A stretch of 64,000 nucleotides of DNA from Balneolaceae bacterium. Lineage in GTDB: Bacteria > Bacteroidota > Rhodothermia > Balneolales > Balneolaceae. Below, piece after piece: positions 28,162 to 37,482 of the stretch (positions are counted from its first letter, which is position 1; every line of letters begins with the position of its first letter). The position numbers and the translations under genes were made by a program. The DNA lies in NCBI GenBank assembly GCA_018401935.1, contig JAGYJQ010000009.1, positions 1 through 64,000 on the forward strand, read 5' to 3'. The notes under the pieces are model-generated. The model had not been told where the DNA came from, did no database searches, and saw only the letters and a list, made by a program, of their open reading frames with translations.

Positions 28162-29073
28162 CTATGGGATGACTAAGCCTATGGTAAATAAAACTCCATA
28201 TAGAAACATAAATGCGGCCGTTTTTTCTAAGGTTCCATTGAGCGTTGATTTTTCCTCATGTGACCAAATTTCAGAAAGTAATTTCAGGGATAAAGGAATA
28301 CTCAGATATGGTAAAAAGATCCAAACAGAAGCGTCTAATCGAACAAAAAAGTGAGGGGGTATTGCATGGGCTAGCCCAAGTAGTACAGTGTACTCCCATT
28401 TTAAGGCCTTTTCTCCAAATAAGACCCCTAAGGTTTTCTTTCCGCTGACTCTATCCTGATCCACATCGCGTAAATTGTTAACCACTAGTATATTTGTGCT
28501 CAGTGCGCCCGGTATAAGTGCCGCCCAAAAACTCATACTCGACCACTCAAGGGTGTTTAAATAATAGGTGGTCATGGTGGCAACTAGACCAAAATATGCG
28601 AAAACAAAAAGATCGCCGAGCCCATTGTAGCCAAGAGGGAACGGGCCTCCTGTATACATAATGCCAAATACCAGAGAACTAAGCCCAATCGCCAACACAA
28701 TGGCTCCACCAACATATACCAGATACAACCCAACAAGCAATGCCAATATCATCGTGAGGTAAGCGGCCATTTTCATCGTGACTGGTTGTATAAGCCCAGC
28801 GGCGGTCATTCGCCTGAAACCAACACGGTCGGCTCGGTCGCTGCCCTTTTTGAAATCATAATAATCATTGGCAAAGTTGGTGCCAATTTGAATGAGAGTG
28901 GCACACAATAAAGCGATTAGACTCACCAAAACATTTAAACTATCCTGCAAGTAGGCTAAGCTAGCCCCAATAATTACAGGTGTGTAGGCTGCGGTCAGGG
29001 TCTTCGGTCGTGCAGCCTGTATCCAGTTATGTATGGAAAAAGATGATGACATAGTTATGATAAAATACGGCAT
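28162..29073 (-). CDS. menA: 1,4-Dihydroxy-2-naphthoate polyprenyltransferase
   Basis: MenA attaches the isoprenoid chain to dihydroxynaphthoate in the membrane. The UbiA-family Asp-rich motif NFANDYYDFKKGSDRADR is at about 67-84, and the second one NNLRDVDQDRVSGKKTLG lies near 200. About eight hydrophobic helices are visible. The natural start may be the Met at 29052 (MSSSFSIHNW) rather than 29073. It comes first in a minus-strand run menA-menC-menE; menB, menD, menF and menH are not in the window. Confidence 0.92.
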   Translation of the reverse strand: MPYFIITMSSSFSIHNWIQAARPKTLTAAYTPVIIGASLAYLQDSLNVLVSLIALLCATLIQIGTNFANDYYDFKKGSDRADRVGFRRMTAAGLIQPVTMKMAAYLTMILALLVGLYLVYVGGAIVLAIGLSSLVFGIMYTGGPFPLGYNGLGDLFVFAYFGLVATMTTYYLNTLEWSSMSFWAALIPGALSTNILVVNNLRDVDQDRVSGKKTLGVLFGEKALKWEYTVLLGLAHAIPPHFFVRLDASVWIFLPYLSIPLSLKLLSEIWSHEEKSTLNGTLEKTAAFMFLYGVLFTIGLVIP

Positions 29074-29165
29074 AATTACGTCTAAAGGTGGATAGCTTAA
29101 AAAAATTATGGGCTACAGCGAATGCGCTTAAGAAATTTGCATTACAAACGGTTATAAAGCCCTTT

Positions 29166-29193
29166 AGCGTTAATAAATTAGATAAAAGCGCTT
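29166..29193. promoter_or_regulatory. Candidate operator pair upstream of glutamine synthetase
   Basis: TTTAGCGTT (29163-29171) and AAAAGCGCTT (29184-29193) place their AGCG cores exactly 21 bp apart, as in the amt upstream region. They end about 45 bp before the predicted -33 promoter element. Confidence 0.4.
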
Positions 29194-29238
29194 CCAAATA
29201 GATTAAATTATAGTGTAATTAGAATTAGACTTAAATAA

Positions 29239-29271
29239 ATTGGGTGAATTAAATAAAATGCTTTATATTTG
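29239..29271 (+). promoter_or_regulatory. Bacteroidota-type promoter of the glutamine synthetase gene
   Basis: A -7 box TATATTTG (29264-29271, consensus TAnnTTTG) is preceded by ATTG at 29239-29242 as the -33 element, with a 21-bp spacer in the accepted range. The predicted transcription start would be about 30 bp before the ATG. Confidence 0.6.
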
Positions 29272-29306
29272 TGTCGTTAAACTCAAACATCTGAATTTTA
29301 CTATAT

Positions 29307-30317
29307 ATGTCATACGCAAAACTCGAATATATCTGGCTAGATGGGTATAAGCCGACCCAAACACTTAGAAGTAAAACTAAGGTTGTGCACAACTTTAGTG
29401 GAAATTTAGAGGATTGTCCCATGTGGTCCTTTGATGGTAGTTCAACCGAACAGGCCGAAGGTAGCAGTTCAGACTGCTTACTCAAACCAGTTGCCATTTA
29501 TCCAGATCCGGACCGTGAGCATTCTTACCTCGTCATGACTGAAGTACTAAATGCAGATGGTACTCCGCACGAGTCCAACGGACGTGCAATGATCGATGAA
29601 GATGATGTCGATTTTTGGTTTGGTTTCGAGCAAGAATATTTCCTTATAGATCCAGAAACCAACCTACCGCTGGGTTTCCCAGCTGGTGGATATCCGGCAC
29701 CCCAAGGACCTTACTATTGTGGTGTAGGTGCAAAATCAGCATACGGAAGAGAAATTATTGAAGAGCATTTGGACCTTTGTTTAAAAGCAGGTCTTAACAT
29801 CGAAGGTATTAATGCAGAGGTAGCAGCCGGCCAATGGGAGTTTCAAATATTTGCTAAAGGTGCGGCACAAGCGGGTGACGAAATTTGGGTAGGTCGTTAC
29901 CTTATAGAGCGTACTGCCGAAAAATATGGTGTTGTAGTAGATTATCATCCAAAACCACTGGGAGATACAGATTGGAACGGCTCAGGTATGCATGCTAATT
30001 TCTCTAATGGTAAAATGCGTGATGAGGGTGGTGAAGCCTATTTCACAGCGGTATGTGATGCTTTTGGAAACTTTATACAAGAGCATATTGATGTATATGG
30101 TGCCGATAATCACATGCGGTTGACAGGCAAGCATGAAACTCAGTCCATTGATAAGTACAGCTATGGTGTATCCGATCGGGGCGCTTCAATCCGTATTCCA
30201 GTGGGTACCGTGGAGGACGGTTGGTTAGGACGACTTGAAGATCGACGACCAGCATCTAATGCAGATCCTTACAAAGTTGCTGCACGTATCATTAAAACGG
30301 TACGTACAGCGGGTTAA
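29307..30317 (+). CDS. Glutamine synthetase, type II (eukaryote-like)
   Basis: The enzyme makes glutamine from glutamate, ammonia and ATP. At 336 residues it has the short GSII form, unlike the 470-residue GSI or 700-residue GSIII. Motifs are the N-terminal YIWLDGYKPTQTLRSKTK, MWSFDGSSTEQAEG, metal-binding FGFEQEYFLID and EVAAGQWEFQI, ATP-site WNGSGMHANFS and GASIRIPVG. GSII is known from eukaryotes, actinobacteria, rhizobia and some Bacteroidota. It has no adenylylation loop, so control is probably at the transcript level. A promoter lies before it and a strong terminator after it. Its nearness to amt suggests a nitrogen-assimilation neighbourhood. Confidence 0.93.
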   Translation: MSYAKLEYIWLDGYKPTQTLRSKTKVVHNFSGNLEDCPMWSFDGSSTEQAEGSSSDCLLKPVAIYPDPDREHSYLVMTEVLNADGTPHESNGRAMIDEDDVDFWFGFEQEYFLIDPETNLPLGFPAGGYPAPQGPYYCGVGAKSAYGREIIEEHLDLCLKAGLNIEGINAEVAAGQWEFQIFAKGAAQAGDEIWVGRYLIERTAEKYGVVVDYHPKPLGDTDWNGSGMHANFSNGKMRDEGGEAYFTAVCDAFGNFIQEHIDVYGADNHMRLTGKHETQSIDKYSYGVSDRGASIRIPVGTVEDGWLGRLEDRRPASNADPYKVAARIIKTVRTAG

Positions 30318-30338
30318 ACACAGCCCTGCTCTATTTAT

Positions 30339-30371
30339 AAGCCTGTCTTTTTTGGAAGACAGGCTTTTTTT
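30339..30371 (+). terminator. Rho-independent terminator of the glutamine synthetase gene
   Basis: A perfect 11-bp stem (AAGCCTGTCTT with AAGACAGGCTT), loop TTTTGG, then seven T residues. It lies 22 bp after the stop codon. Confidence 0.93.
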
Positions 30372-30483
30372 ATGGAATGAATTCGCTTAAGTCACCGTTA
30401 GTCATAGGTATACACAGTAATATAAAGTACCGGTTTGGTATCATAATCAGGGCAACAAAATCGTTTTGCTCATTAGGTTATTG

Positions 30484-30957
30484 ATGGATTCACTAAATAA
30501 ATTTATTCGCACTATGTATATAGTAAGAGTAGTTCGAACTTTTATATTTATCGCACCATGCCTCTTGTTTAGTAGTGGCTTCACCGTAGAAAAAGAACTT
30601 TTCTCTACTTTCACCTTAGTGGTGGAAGGGGTCGAAAATCCAGTAGGGGAGATTAGAATTGCTGTATTTGACTCAGAAAATAGATATTTAGACGAACCTC
30701 GTTATGCCGAAATTGTGCCCGTTAGCGATACAATGATAGAGTGGCAGATAGAAGATTTAGCGTATGGTCAATATGCTATTGCCGTATATCATGACAAGAA
30801 TAAAAATGGAAAACTAGATACCAATCTTCTCGGAATTCCAACAGAGAATTACGGCTTCTCAAACAATGCTAGAGGTAAATTTGGCCCAGCAAGCTGGGGT
30901 CAGGCCAAATTTTTAGTGAAGGATCGCTCAGCAGTACATCGAATAAAGATAGAATAA
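30484..30957 (+). CDS. DUF2141 domain protein, secreted
   Basis: I start at the ATG at 30484; the frame is open to a TTG at 30466, and the Met at 30514 (MYIVRVVRTF) is a second option just before the hydrophobic segment. After the signal sequence (IFIAPCLLFSSGF) comes a single DUF2141 domain: TLVVEGVENPVGEIRIAVFD, LAYGQYAIAVYHDKNKNGKL, and GIPTENYGFSNNARGKFGP. DUF2141 proteins are small beta-sandwich exported proteins; their role is not known. The DKNKNGKLD stretch resembles a calcium-binding loop. It stands alone between two terminators. Confidence 0.85.
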   Translation: MDSLNKFIRTMYIVRVVRTFIFIAPCLLFSSGFTVEKELFSTFTLVVEGVENPVGEIRIAVFDSENRYLDEPRYAEIVPVSDTMIEWQIEDLAYGQYAIAVYHDKNKNGKLDTNLLGIPTENYGFSNNARGKFGPASWGQAKFLVKDRSAVHRIKIE

Positions 30958-31036
30958 TAGCGTACATAAGGACGTCTCTCGTTGCATAATGGGAGTGCAT
31001 TCAGCGAGGCTTAAAAACGTAGGATTTTTCTATCCG

Positions 31037-31354
31037 TTAAAATTGTACAGCCGTACCAGTAACACTTACCATGAGCATACTGCCAGTATCCCCAATGGTT
31101 TCGTAGTCTACGTCAATTCCAATTATTGCATTCGCGCCAAGTTGAAAAGCCTTTTCTTCTAACTCGCTAAATGCGATACGTCTCGCCTCTTTTAATTCTT
31201 TTTCATAAGAGGCTGATCGGCCACCTACGATATCGCGAATTCCAGCGAAAAAATCTTTAAAAATATTTGCTCCTAGTATGGCCTCACCGGTTATAATACC
31301 GAGATACTGGTTTATCACCTTTCCTTCGAGATGGTTGGTTGTAGTCATTATCAT
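31037..31354 (-). CDS. YbjQ/UPF0145 family protein
   Basis: The 105-residue protein matches the YbjQ family throughout: [20 protein letters not shown], the central [20 protein letters not shown], and [19 protein letters not shown]. The family forms a pentameric small beta/alpha fold and is sometimes called heavy-metal-binding; its role is uncertain. The second Met (31348) could also be the start. Single gene with no close partner. Confidence 0.9.
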   Translation of the reverse strand: MIMTTTNHLEGKVINQYLGIITGEAILGANIFKDFFAGIRDIVGGRSASYEKELKEARRIAFSELEEKAFQLGANAIIGIDVDYETIGDTGSMLMVSVTGTAVQF

Positions 31355-31466
31355 GGAAGTGTTCCTAATTTGTTACGTCGTGAAGACTGCTTTATAAGTG
31401 AGGTTTGTACATCAGATTCGCCTAAAATATAATATTAGCTAAAAAATTGATACCCATGGGCAAAAA

Positions 31467-31495
31467 AAAAGCCTTCTCGATGGAGAAGGCTTTTA
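31467..31495 (-). terminator. Terminator of the RRM protein gene
   Basis: An 8-bp stem GCCTTCTC/GAGAAGGC (31471-31478, 31483-31490) extended by A-T pairs, with a 9-base U run on the minus strand. It lies about 20 bp past the stop of the RNA-binding protein gene. Confidence 0.88.
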
Positions 31496-31512
31496 TACAG
31501 TCAGTGTGATGA

Positions 31513-31788
31513 CTAGCGACGGAAGTTATCACGTCTTGGTCGTTCTTCACGTGGACGAGCTTCGTTCACTTTACAAGAACGTCCATCAATTTCTGCTCCA
31601 TCGAGATCTTCGATAGCAGATCTTGCTTCGTTGTCGTCATCCATTTCTACAAATCCAAAACCTTTGGATCGGCCAGAATATTTGTCTGTAATAACTTTTG
31701 CGGAACTAACGGTTCCATAAGCTTCAAAGACTTCGCGTAATTGGTCATCAGAAACCCCATAGCTAAGATTTCCTACGTAAATGTTCAT
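31513..31788 (-). CDS. RRM-domain RNA-binding protein
   Basis: A single RNA recognition motif fills the 91-residue protein: RNP2 is IYVGNL at 3-8 and RNP1 is KGFGFVEM near 43-50, with the aromatic residues used to stack on RNA. A short Arg/Glu-rich tail (RPREERPRRDNFRR) follows. Such proteins are common in Bacteroidota and cyanobacteria, often act on mRNA stability or translation, and some are cold-induced. Its own terminator shows it is monocistronic. Upstream lies 175 bp without a gene; nothing else seen there. Confidence 0.93.
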   Translation of the reverse strand: MNIYVGNLSYGVSDDQLREVFEAYGTVSSAKVITDKYSGRSKGFGFVEMDDDNEARSAIEDLDGAEIDGRSCKVNEARPREERPRRDNFRR

Positions 31789-31963
31789 ATCAAAAAATAA
31801 TTAAGTAATTAAAGTTACGGAGAGAAGCAGACAGCAACAGCTACAGGATTCAAAGAAACGTACATCTGGATATCATACCCAATCCAACTATAAATTACGG
31901 TATTAATCAACCAACACCAACAAAATTATCCACATTGCTATTCTGGTGGTCTAGAATCAGATC

Positions 31964-32452
31964 TTACTGCAGATTAGTTGATTTTTTTAGGGATTGCTCA
32001 GCCATGTCTTGATGAAATTCAAGTAACCTTGTTTGTAGCTTTTTGGAGCTATTTGCCAAGATTCTACAGGCAAGTAAACCTGCATTTTGAGCTTTACCTA
32101 TTGCGACGGTTGCAACCGGGATTCCATTGGGCATTTGTACGATCGAATAAAGACTATCCACACCGCCCAAAGCATTTGTTTGTATCGGTACACCAATTAC
32201 GGGTAAGATGGTGTGACTCGCAACCATGCCAGGAAGGTGTGCGGCACCACCAGCACCAGCAATAATAACTTTAAGGCCTCTTTTGGAAGCATTTTTGGCA
32301 TATTCTGCCATATAATCGGGTGTTCTATGGGCAGAGACTACTTTTTTTTCGTAGCTAACACCCATCGTGTCCATTATTTCTGCAGCTTCTTTCATGGTAG
32401 ACCAATCACTATCGCTACCCATAATTAATCCGACCTCAATGTTATCTGCCAT
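31964..32452 (-). CDS. purE: N5-carboxyaminoimidazole ribonucleotide mutase
   Basis: Class I PurE converts N5-CAIR to CAIR in purine synthesis. The motifs are [14 protein letters not shown] at the N-terminus, [11 protein letters not shown] (catalytic His near 48), and [18 protein letters not shown]. The length of 162 is normal. It follows purK, which makes its substrate, 78 bp downstream on the same strand. Confidence 0.95.
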   Translation of the reverse strand: MADNIEVGLIMGSDSDWSTMKEAAEIMDTMGVSYEKKVVSAHRTPDYMAEYAKNASKRGLKVIIAGAGGAAHLPGMVASHTILPVIGVPIQTNALGGVDSLYSIVQMPNGIPVATVAIGKAQNAGLLACRILANSSKKLQTRLLEFHQDMAEQSLKKSTNLQ

Positions 32453-32530
32453 AGAAGAATTCCTTACTAACTTAGTGTGTACTTAAAATTACACATTAGA
32501 GGAACAACAAAAAAATGTGTGAATCAACTA

Positions 32531-33763
32531 TTAAATTTGGATGCTTTGGGTTAAATGAATAGCCCGTTCGTAGACACTGTTACTATCATTACCTAAAAGA
32601 GTGTAATGCCCCATCTTTCTTCCGATTTTACTCTGAACTTTACCATACATGTGCAAGTGGCCATTGGGTTCGGAGAGTAGGTGTTCGTTGAATTCAACTT
32701 GAGCATTTCTATTTTGTGTACCTAATAAATTAATCATTACACAAGCTGGGTGGGTAAGTTCAGTCGATCCAAGGTCTAAGCCTAGTACGGCTCTTATATG
32801 ATTCTCGAATTGGGAAGTTACACAGCCCTCTATGGAGTAATGACCTGAATTATGTGGACGAGGCGCGGATTCATTCAATAAAACATCGCCAGTAGACGTA
32901 TAGAAAAACTCAAAGGCAACAATACCTCTTGTATCTAACACCTTCATAGCTTGTAAGGCGCGATTTTGAGCCAGTTTTTTTATGGAATCGGGTACTCTTG
33001 CTGGGGTAACTACTGCCACGCAAATATGGTTTGATTGAACTGTTTCGCAACATTCGTACACCGAATACTCCCGCCCGTTATGCGCAACTTGGACGGCTAA
33101 TTCGTGACTGAAATCAATAAATGCCTCGGCCAGGATATGGTGACCATTTTGGCCTCCCAGTTTGGTAAACATATCTACAGCATCACTCAAATCAGAAACA
33201 GTTGCATTCCCATACCCATCATATCCACCCTTGGAGGACTTGAGTACAAATGGCCAGCCATATTGGTGACCAAAATCTTTTAAATCTTCGTGGCTATGGA
33301 TTTGTTTATAGGGGGTAACGGGTATTCCGGCCTCTTCAAAACTTTGTTTTTCAACGATTTTGTTTTCAATTTTAGCAAAGCCATCTGGGCTTGGATAAAT
33401 AGGTGTACCTGATTTGAGTTGAACTTGATGTAACACGCTTGAATCTATGAACTCATTTTCCAAGGTTAACACATCACACTTCTGAGCAAATTCCGTCATC
33501 GCTTCTACATCATCAAAAGAACCAGTTGTTACCTTTGGACTCATATAATGCATGGGTTCATGACTATTACGGTCCGTATAGGCGGCTACTTGAATGCCAA
33601 GTCTGTAGGCTTCAATAGCACTCATCTTAGCCAATTGACCTGCTCCTAAAAAACCAATGGTAAATGAAGCAGGGATGGTTTGTGATTCGGTGATGAGACT
33701 TTTGGACCTTTTGGTATCGGTCATTTTGTGACTTTTTGGGTTAATTGATAGATAATTAGCCAT
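32531..33763 (-). CDS. purK: N5-carboxyaminoimidazole ribonucleotide synthase
   Basis: PurK is an ATP-grasp enzyme that carboxylates AIR with bicarbonate. The N-terminal nucleotide motif FTIGFLGAGQLAKMSA begins at about residue 34, so about 33 residues precede the usual start; the Met at 33724 (MTDTKRSK) is a possible alternative. Other motifs are FVLKSSKGGYDGYGN, EAFIDFSHELAVQV and FFYTSTGDVLLNESAPRPHN. purK and purE form a two-gene unit. Confidence 0.93.
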   Translation of the reverse strand: MANYLSINPKSHKMTDTKRSKSLITESQTIPASFTIGFLGAGQLAKMSAIEAYRLGIQVAAYTDRNSHEPMHYMSPKVTTGSFDDVEAMTEFAQKCDVLTLENEFIDSSVLHQVQLKSGTPIYPSPDGFAKIENKIVEKQSFEEAGIPVTPYKQIHSHEDLKDFGHQYGWPFVLKSSKGGYDGYGNATVSDLSDAVDMFTKLGGQNGHHILAEAFIDFSHELAVQVAHNGREYSVYECCETVQSNHICVAVVTPARVPDSIKKLAQNRALQAMKVLDTRGIVAFEFFYTSTGDVLLNESAPRPHNSGHYSIEGCVTSQFENHIRAVLGLDLGSTELTHPACVMINLLGTQNRNAQVEFNEHLLSEPNGHLHMYGKVQSKIGRKMGHYTLLGNDSNSVYERAIHLTQSIQI

Positions 33764-33891
33764 CGCTTGTACTACAAAATAACGCGTTCATAACTTAGCT
33801 AAAAGTACAATTTGATTGTAGTTTCAGGCGGCTGAGAATTGCTTATACAATAAAGTGGACTATTGTGTATTTTCAGAACAAATAACGTACA

Positions 33892-34968
33892 ATGGATTTA
33901 GAAAAAAAATTACAACAACTCAAAGCTCGCTACAATGAATTGAATGCAGCTATGAGTGATCCTGGTATATTTGATGACCCAGAAAACTATACCAAGCTTA
34001 CCAAAGAAAGAAGTGATCTTGAAGAAGTGGTGCTGGATTTTGATCGATACACTGAATTAAAGGGACATTTTCAGGGTAATATTGAGCTAATCGAGATGAA
34101 CGAGGATCCTGAAATCACCGAAATGGCCGTATCTGAGAACAAAGAACTCAAAACAGAATTAGCTCGAATAGAAGATGAACTTAAAATTAAGTTGGTTCCT
34201 AAAGATCCTGAGGATTCAAAAAACGCGATAGTAGAGGTTAGAGCTGGTACAGGGGGAGATGAGGCTGCTATCTTTGCAGGAGATTTATTTGAAATGTATC
34301 GTCGTTATGCGGATGATTTAGGGTGGAAACTTCAGATTTTAACGTTGAATGAGTCTGAGAAAGGTGGGTACAAAGAGATTAGCTTCTCCCTTGAAGGACA
34401 AGAAGTGTTTGGTAAAATGAAGTATGAGTCTGGAGTCCATCGGGTTCAACGGGTTCCTGCTACCGAAAGTCAGGGCAGGGTACACACTTCAGCGGCAACT
34501 GTTGCAGTATTGCCTGAAGTAGAAGAGGTGGATATTCACATTAACCCGAGTGATTTACGGATCGATACGTTTCGAGCGAGTGGGGCCGGTGGGCAGCATG
34601 TCAATAAAACGGATTCCGCTATTCGAATTACCCACGAGCCTACAGGTATTGTTGCAGAGTGCCAACAAGAGCGTTCACAGCATCAAAACAAAGAGAAGGC
34701 GATGGCTATGCTTCGTGCCCGAATGTACGATATCGAGTTGGAAAAAAAGCAAAAAGCCAGGGCTGCAGAGAGAAAAAGTCAGGTCTCCACAGGTGATCGC
34801 TCTGCAAAAATCAGAACCTATAACTACCCACAGGGTCGACTAACCGATCATCGAATTAATCTTACCCTCTATAATCTTGATGCGGTTATGAAAGGTCAGA
34901 TACACGAAGTCATTGAAGGATTGCGCATTCAAGATAATCTAGAAAAAATGCAAGAAATGGCAGAATAA
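33892..34968 (+). CDS. prfA: Peptide chain release factor 1
   Basis: RF1 ends translation at UAA and UAG. The 358-residue protein has the GGQ peptidyl-tRNA hydrolysis motif in [13 protein letters not shown] near residue 232, and the codon-recognition P-A-T tripeptide in [16 protein letters not shown] near 188, which separates RF1 from RF2 (SPF). N-terminal coiled-coil region at about 1-110. Divergent from purK. Confidence 0.95.
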   Translation: MDLEKKLQQLKARYNELNAAMSDPGIFDDPENYTKLTKERSDLEEVVLDFDRYTELKGHFQGNIELIEMNEDPEITEMAVSENKELKTELARIEDELKIKLVPKDPEDSKNAIVEVRAGTGGDEAAIFAGDLFEMYRRYADDLGWKLQILTLNESEKGGYKEISFSLEGQEVFGKMKYESGVHRVQRVPATESQGRVHTSAATVAVLPEVEEVDIHINPSDLRIDTFRASGAGGQHVNKTDSAIRITHEPTGIVAECQQERSQHQNKEKAMAMLRARMYDIELEKKQKARAAERKSQVSTGDRSAKIRTYNYPQGRLTDHRINLTLYNLDAVMKGQIHEVIEGLRIQDNLEKMQEMAE

Positions 34969-35003
34969 AACCTGCCTGCGCAACGATTCCTCAGGCTAAA
35001 ATA

Positions 35004-36608
35004 CTACACTCTTGGTGCGGCACTTAAAAGCTCTTTACTAGCCTGGGATTCAAATTGTTTAAAGTTGTTTACGAACATTTGAGCCAATTCTCTAGACTTT
35101 TTATCATATTCCATGGCATCATCCCAGGTATATCGAGGAATGAGCACCTTTGAAGGGACATCGGATACTTGAATGGGTACCTGAAATCCAAAAATGGGAT
35201 CTTTTACGTATTCCACTTTGTCAAGGTTCCCTGCGATAGCTTCACTGAGCATTTTTCTAGTATAACGTAACTTAATACGTTCTCCTGTTCCAAATTCTCC
35301 GCCAGTCCATCCCGTATTTACCATCCAGACCTTAGCTTTGTGCTTTTTGATTTTTTGAGCCAGTAATTCAGCATACACGGTTGGATGTAAAGGCATAAAA
35401 GGTGATCCAAAACAAGCCGAAAAAGTTGCTTGGGGTTCGGTAACACCTCGTTCGGTACCAGCCACTTTTGCGGTGTATCCACTGATAAAATGATACATAG
35501 CCTGTTCGGGAGTAAGTCTTGAAATAGGAGGTAGTACCCCAAAGGCATCTGCCGTTAGAAAAATAATATTCTCTGGATGGTTTCCCATACCGGTTTCGCT
35601 TGCATTTGGAATAAAATCGATAGGGTACGAGCAGCGCGTGTTTTGTGTAAGACTTACATCGGTAAAATCAGGTTCTCGATTTTTATCTAAAATGACATTC
35701 TCAAGAATGGTACCAGGCATTTTAGTGGTAGCGAAAATCATGGGCTCACCTTTTTCACTAAGATTAATGGTCTTAGCGTAACATCCGCCCTCAAAGTTAA
35801 AGATTCCTTCGTCGCTCCATCCGTGCTCATCATCACCTATCAGCGTTTTTGAGGGATCAGCAGATAGTGTTGTTTTACCGGTTCCTGAAAGCCCAAAAAA
35901 TACAGCAGATTTCCCATACTTATCATGATTCGCTGAGCAGTGCATGGCCATGATACCCTTTTTGGGAAGTAGGTAATTCATTACGGAAAATACCCCCTTT
36001 TTTACCTCCCCAGAATACATTGTCCCACCAATAAGTATAATCTTTTTCTCAAAATTACAGAGGATAAAGGTACTACTTTTTGTTCCATCAACTTTTGGAT
36101 CTGCCTCGAAAAAAGGAGCTGCTACCACCGTAAAGTCTGGTTCAATATCCGCTAGTTCTTCTTCATTTGGGCGGATAAACATATTATGGGTGAATAGGGC
36201 ATGGTAGGCTACCTCACTTACAACTCGGACATTAAGTCGGTTTTGAGTATCGGCGCCACAAAAAGCATCTTTAACAAACAGACGTTTATCTCTGAGGTAT
36301 TTCTGAACTTTAGTAAACAGATTGTTAAATACTTCTTCGCTAGCTGGTTGATTTACTTCACCCCAATCTATTTCATCTTGTATGGAGGGCTGCTCTATAA
36401 TAAATCGGTCTTTTGGAGATCGGCCAGTAAACTTACCGGTGTGAACAAGTAACGCATGATCAGCGGTTAAAATAGCCTCGCCATGAAGAATGGCATGTTC
36501 GTATAGTTCCGATGGGTTTAAATTCCAGTACACTTCATCGTTTTTGTCTAATCCTAAATAGTCTAACCCAACTTTACTTCTGGGGTGTACATCGTAGTCT
36601 GCTTTCAT
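35004..36608 (-). CDS. pckA: Phosphoenolpyruvate carboxykinase (ATP)
   Basis: PckA makes phosphoenolpyruvate from oxaloacetate for gluconeogenesis. The 534-residue length and the motifs fit the ATP-dependent type: P-loop FFGLSGTGKTTLSADP near 240-255, the kinase-2 stretch LIGDDEHGWSDEGIFNFEGG, FTGRSPKDRFIIE near the N-terminus (substrate Arg), and GERIKLRYTR. It is monocistronic and convergent with prfA. Confidence 0.95.
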   Translation of the reverse strand: MKADYDVHPRSKVGLDYLGLDKNDEVYWNLNPSELYEHAILHGEAILTADHALLVHTGKFTGRSPKDRFIIEQPSIQDEIDWGEVNQPASEEVFNNLFTKVQKYLRDKRLFVKDAFCGADTQNRLNVRVVSEVAYHALFTHNMFIRPNEEELADIEPDFTVVAAPFFEADPKVDGTKSSTFILCNFEKKIILIGGTMYSGEVKKGVFSVMNYLLPKKGIMAMHCSANHDKYGKSAVFFGLSGTGKTTLSADPSKTLIGDDEHGWSDEGIFNFEGGCYAKTINLSEKGEPMIFATTKMPGTILENVILDKNREPDFTDVSLTQNTRCSYPIDFIPNASETGMGNHPENIIFLTADAFGVLPPISRLTPEQAMYHFISGYTAKVAGTERGVTEPQATFSACFGSPFMPLHPTVYAELLAQKIKKHKAKVWMVNTGWTGGEFGTGERIKLRYTRKMLSEAIAGNLDKVEYVKDPIFGFQVPIQVSDVPSKVLIPRYTWDDAMEYDKKSRELAQMFVNNFKQFESQASKELLSAAPRV

Positions 36609-36790
36609 AGCTTCTAGTTATATCGTTTAATGCGGTATTTGATTTGGCTAAAGATAGAATTCTAGAGAGAGTTCAAATATTCAAGCGTGTTTCAACACGT
36701 CATTTATATTGCAATTATAAGGAGCTTAGCAACAACTCTCAAAGATTAGCTTTAGGTTTAAAAAAGCAGAACCAAAAAAGAGCCATTACA

Positions 36791-37201
36791 TTACTGTTTA
36801 GCCCATGCTTGGTATCCACCGATAAGATTTTTTACATCTTTAAAGCCTAGGCGTTCCATCATAAGCTCTGAAGCTTGAGAGCTTCTGTTGCCCGAACGGC
36901 AATACACTAAATAGGTGCTATTTTTATCGAGTACGCTAAGTTTTTCTTGAAAGTCAGGTTGGTAAAAGTCAAGGTGAATAGCACCTTCAATAGCCCCTGC
37001 ATTAACTTCAGCTAAGGTTCTAACGTCTAAAATTATCACTGAATCCTGTTCCATAAGTGCTGCGAAGGTAGTAACATCAACATCATCAACGGTACCTTGC
37101 ATCGCTTGAGTTACGTCTGATGCATTGTCCATTCCTTTTTCGGGGGTTGACGTACAGGCTAACAATCCATTTACCAGTAGAGCTATCCCGAAAAGCCTCA
37201 T
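36791..37201 (-). CDS. Rhodanese-domain lipoprotein
   Basis: I place the start at the ATG at 37201 (MRLFGIALLVNGLLAC) because it gives a proper lipoprotein signal with lipobox LLAC; the frame is open for 34 more codons upstream. After a short linker comes a single rhodanese domain with the active-site loop YCRSGNRS, whose Cys carries sulfane sulfur, preceded by IILDVRTLAEVNAGAIEGA. It is expected to sit in the periplasm on a membrane and to transfer sulfur or reduce disulfides; the substrate is unknown. Confidence 0.87.
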   Translation of the reverse strand: MRLFGIALLVNGLLACTSTPEKGMDNASDVTQAMQGTVDDVDVTTFAALMEQDSVIILDVRTLAEVNAGAIEGAIHLDFYQPDFQEKLSVLDKNSTYLVYCRSGNRSSQASELMMERLGFKDVKNLIGGYQAWAKQ

Positions 37202-37482
37202 AAATGAGTTTTTGGTTGGTAGTCTTAGTACATAAGATGAAATAAATTGTTCCGTCCATTTGGGCTTAAAAACAGGGTGTTCTTTCGGTCTATGTTGGGT
37301 CATAGGTACTCAATTTAGTGGACGTTGATGTTTGGCTGTGAAGTAATACGCAAGTTCATAATAAGGAATTTATGGGCATCGTTCCGCCTGTTATTATAAG
37401 CGGTAGGAACCCGAAAAAAACACAAATACTAAGCGTCAACTTTAATATCTTTCGAGTCTAAATTAGTAGGATAAATAGAGTT

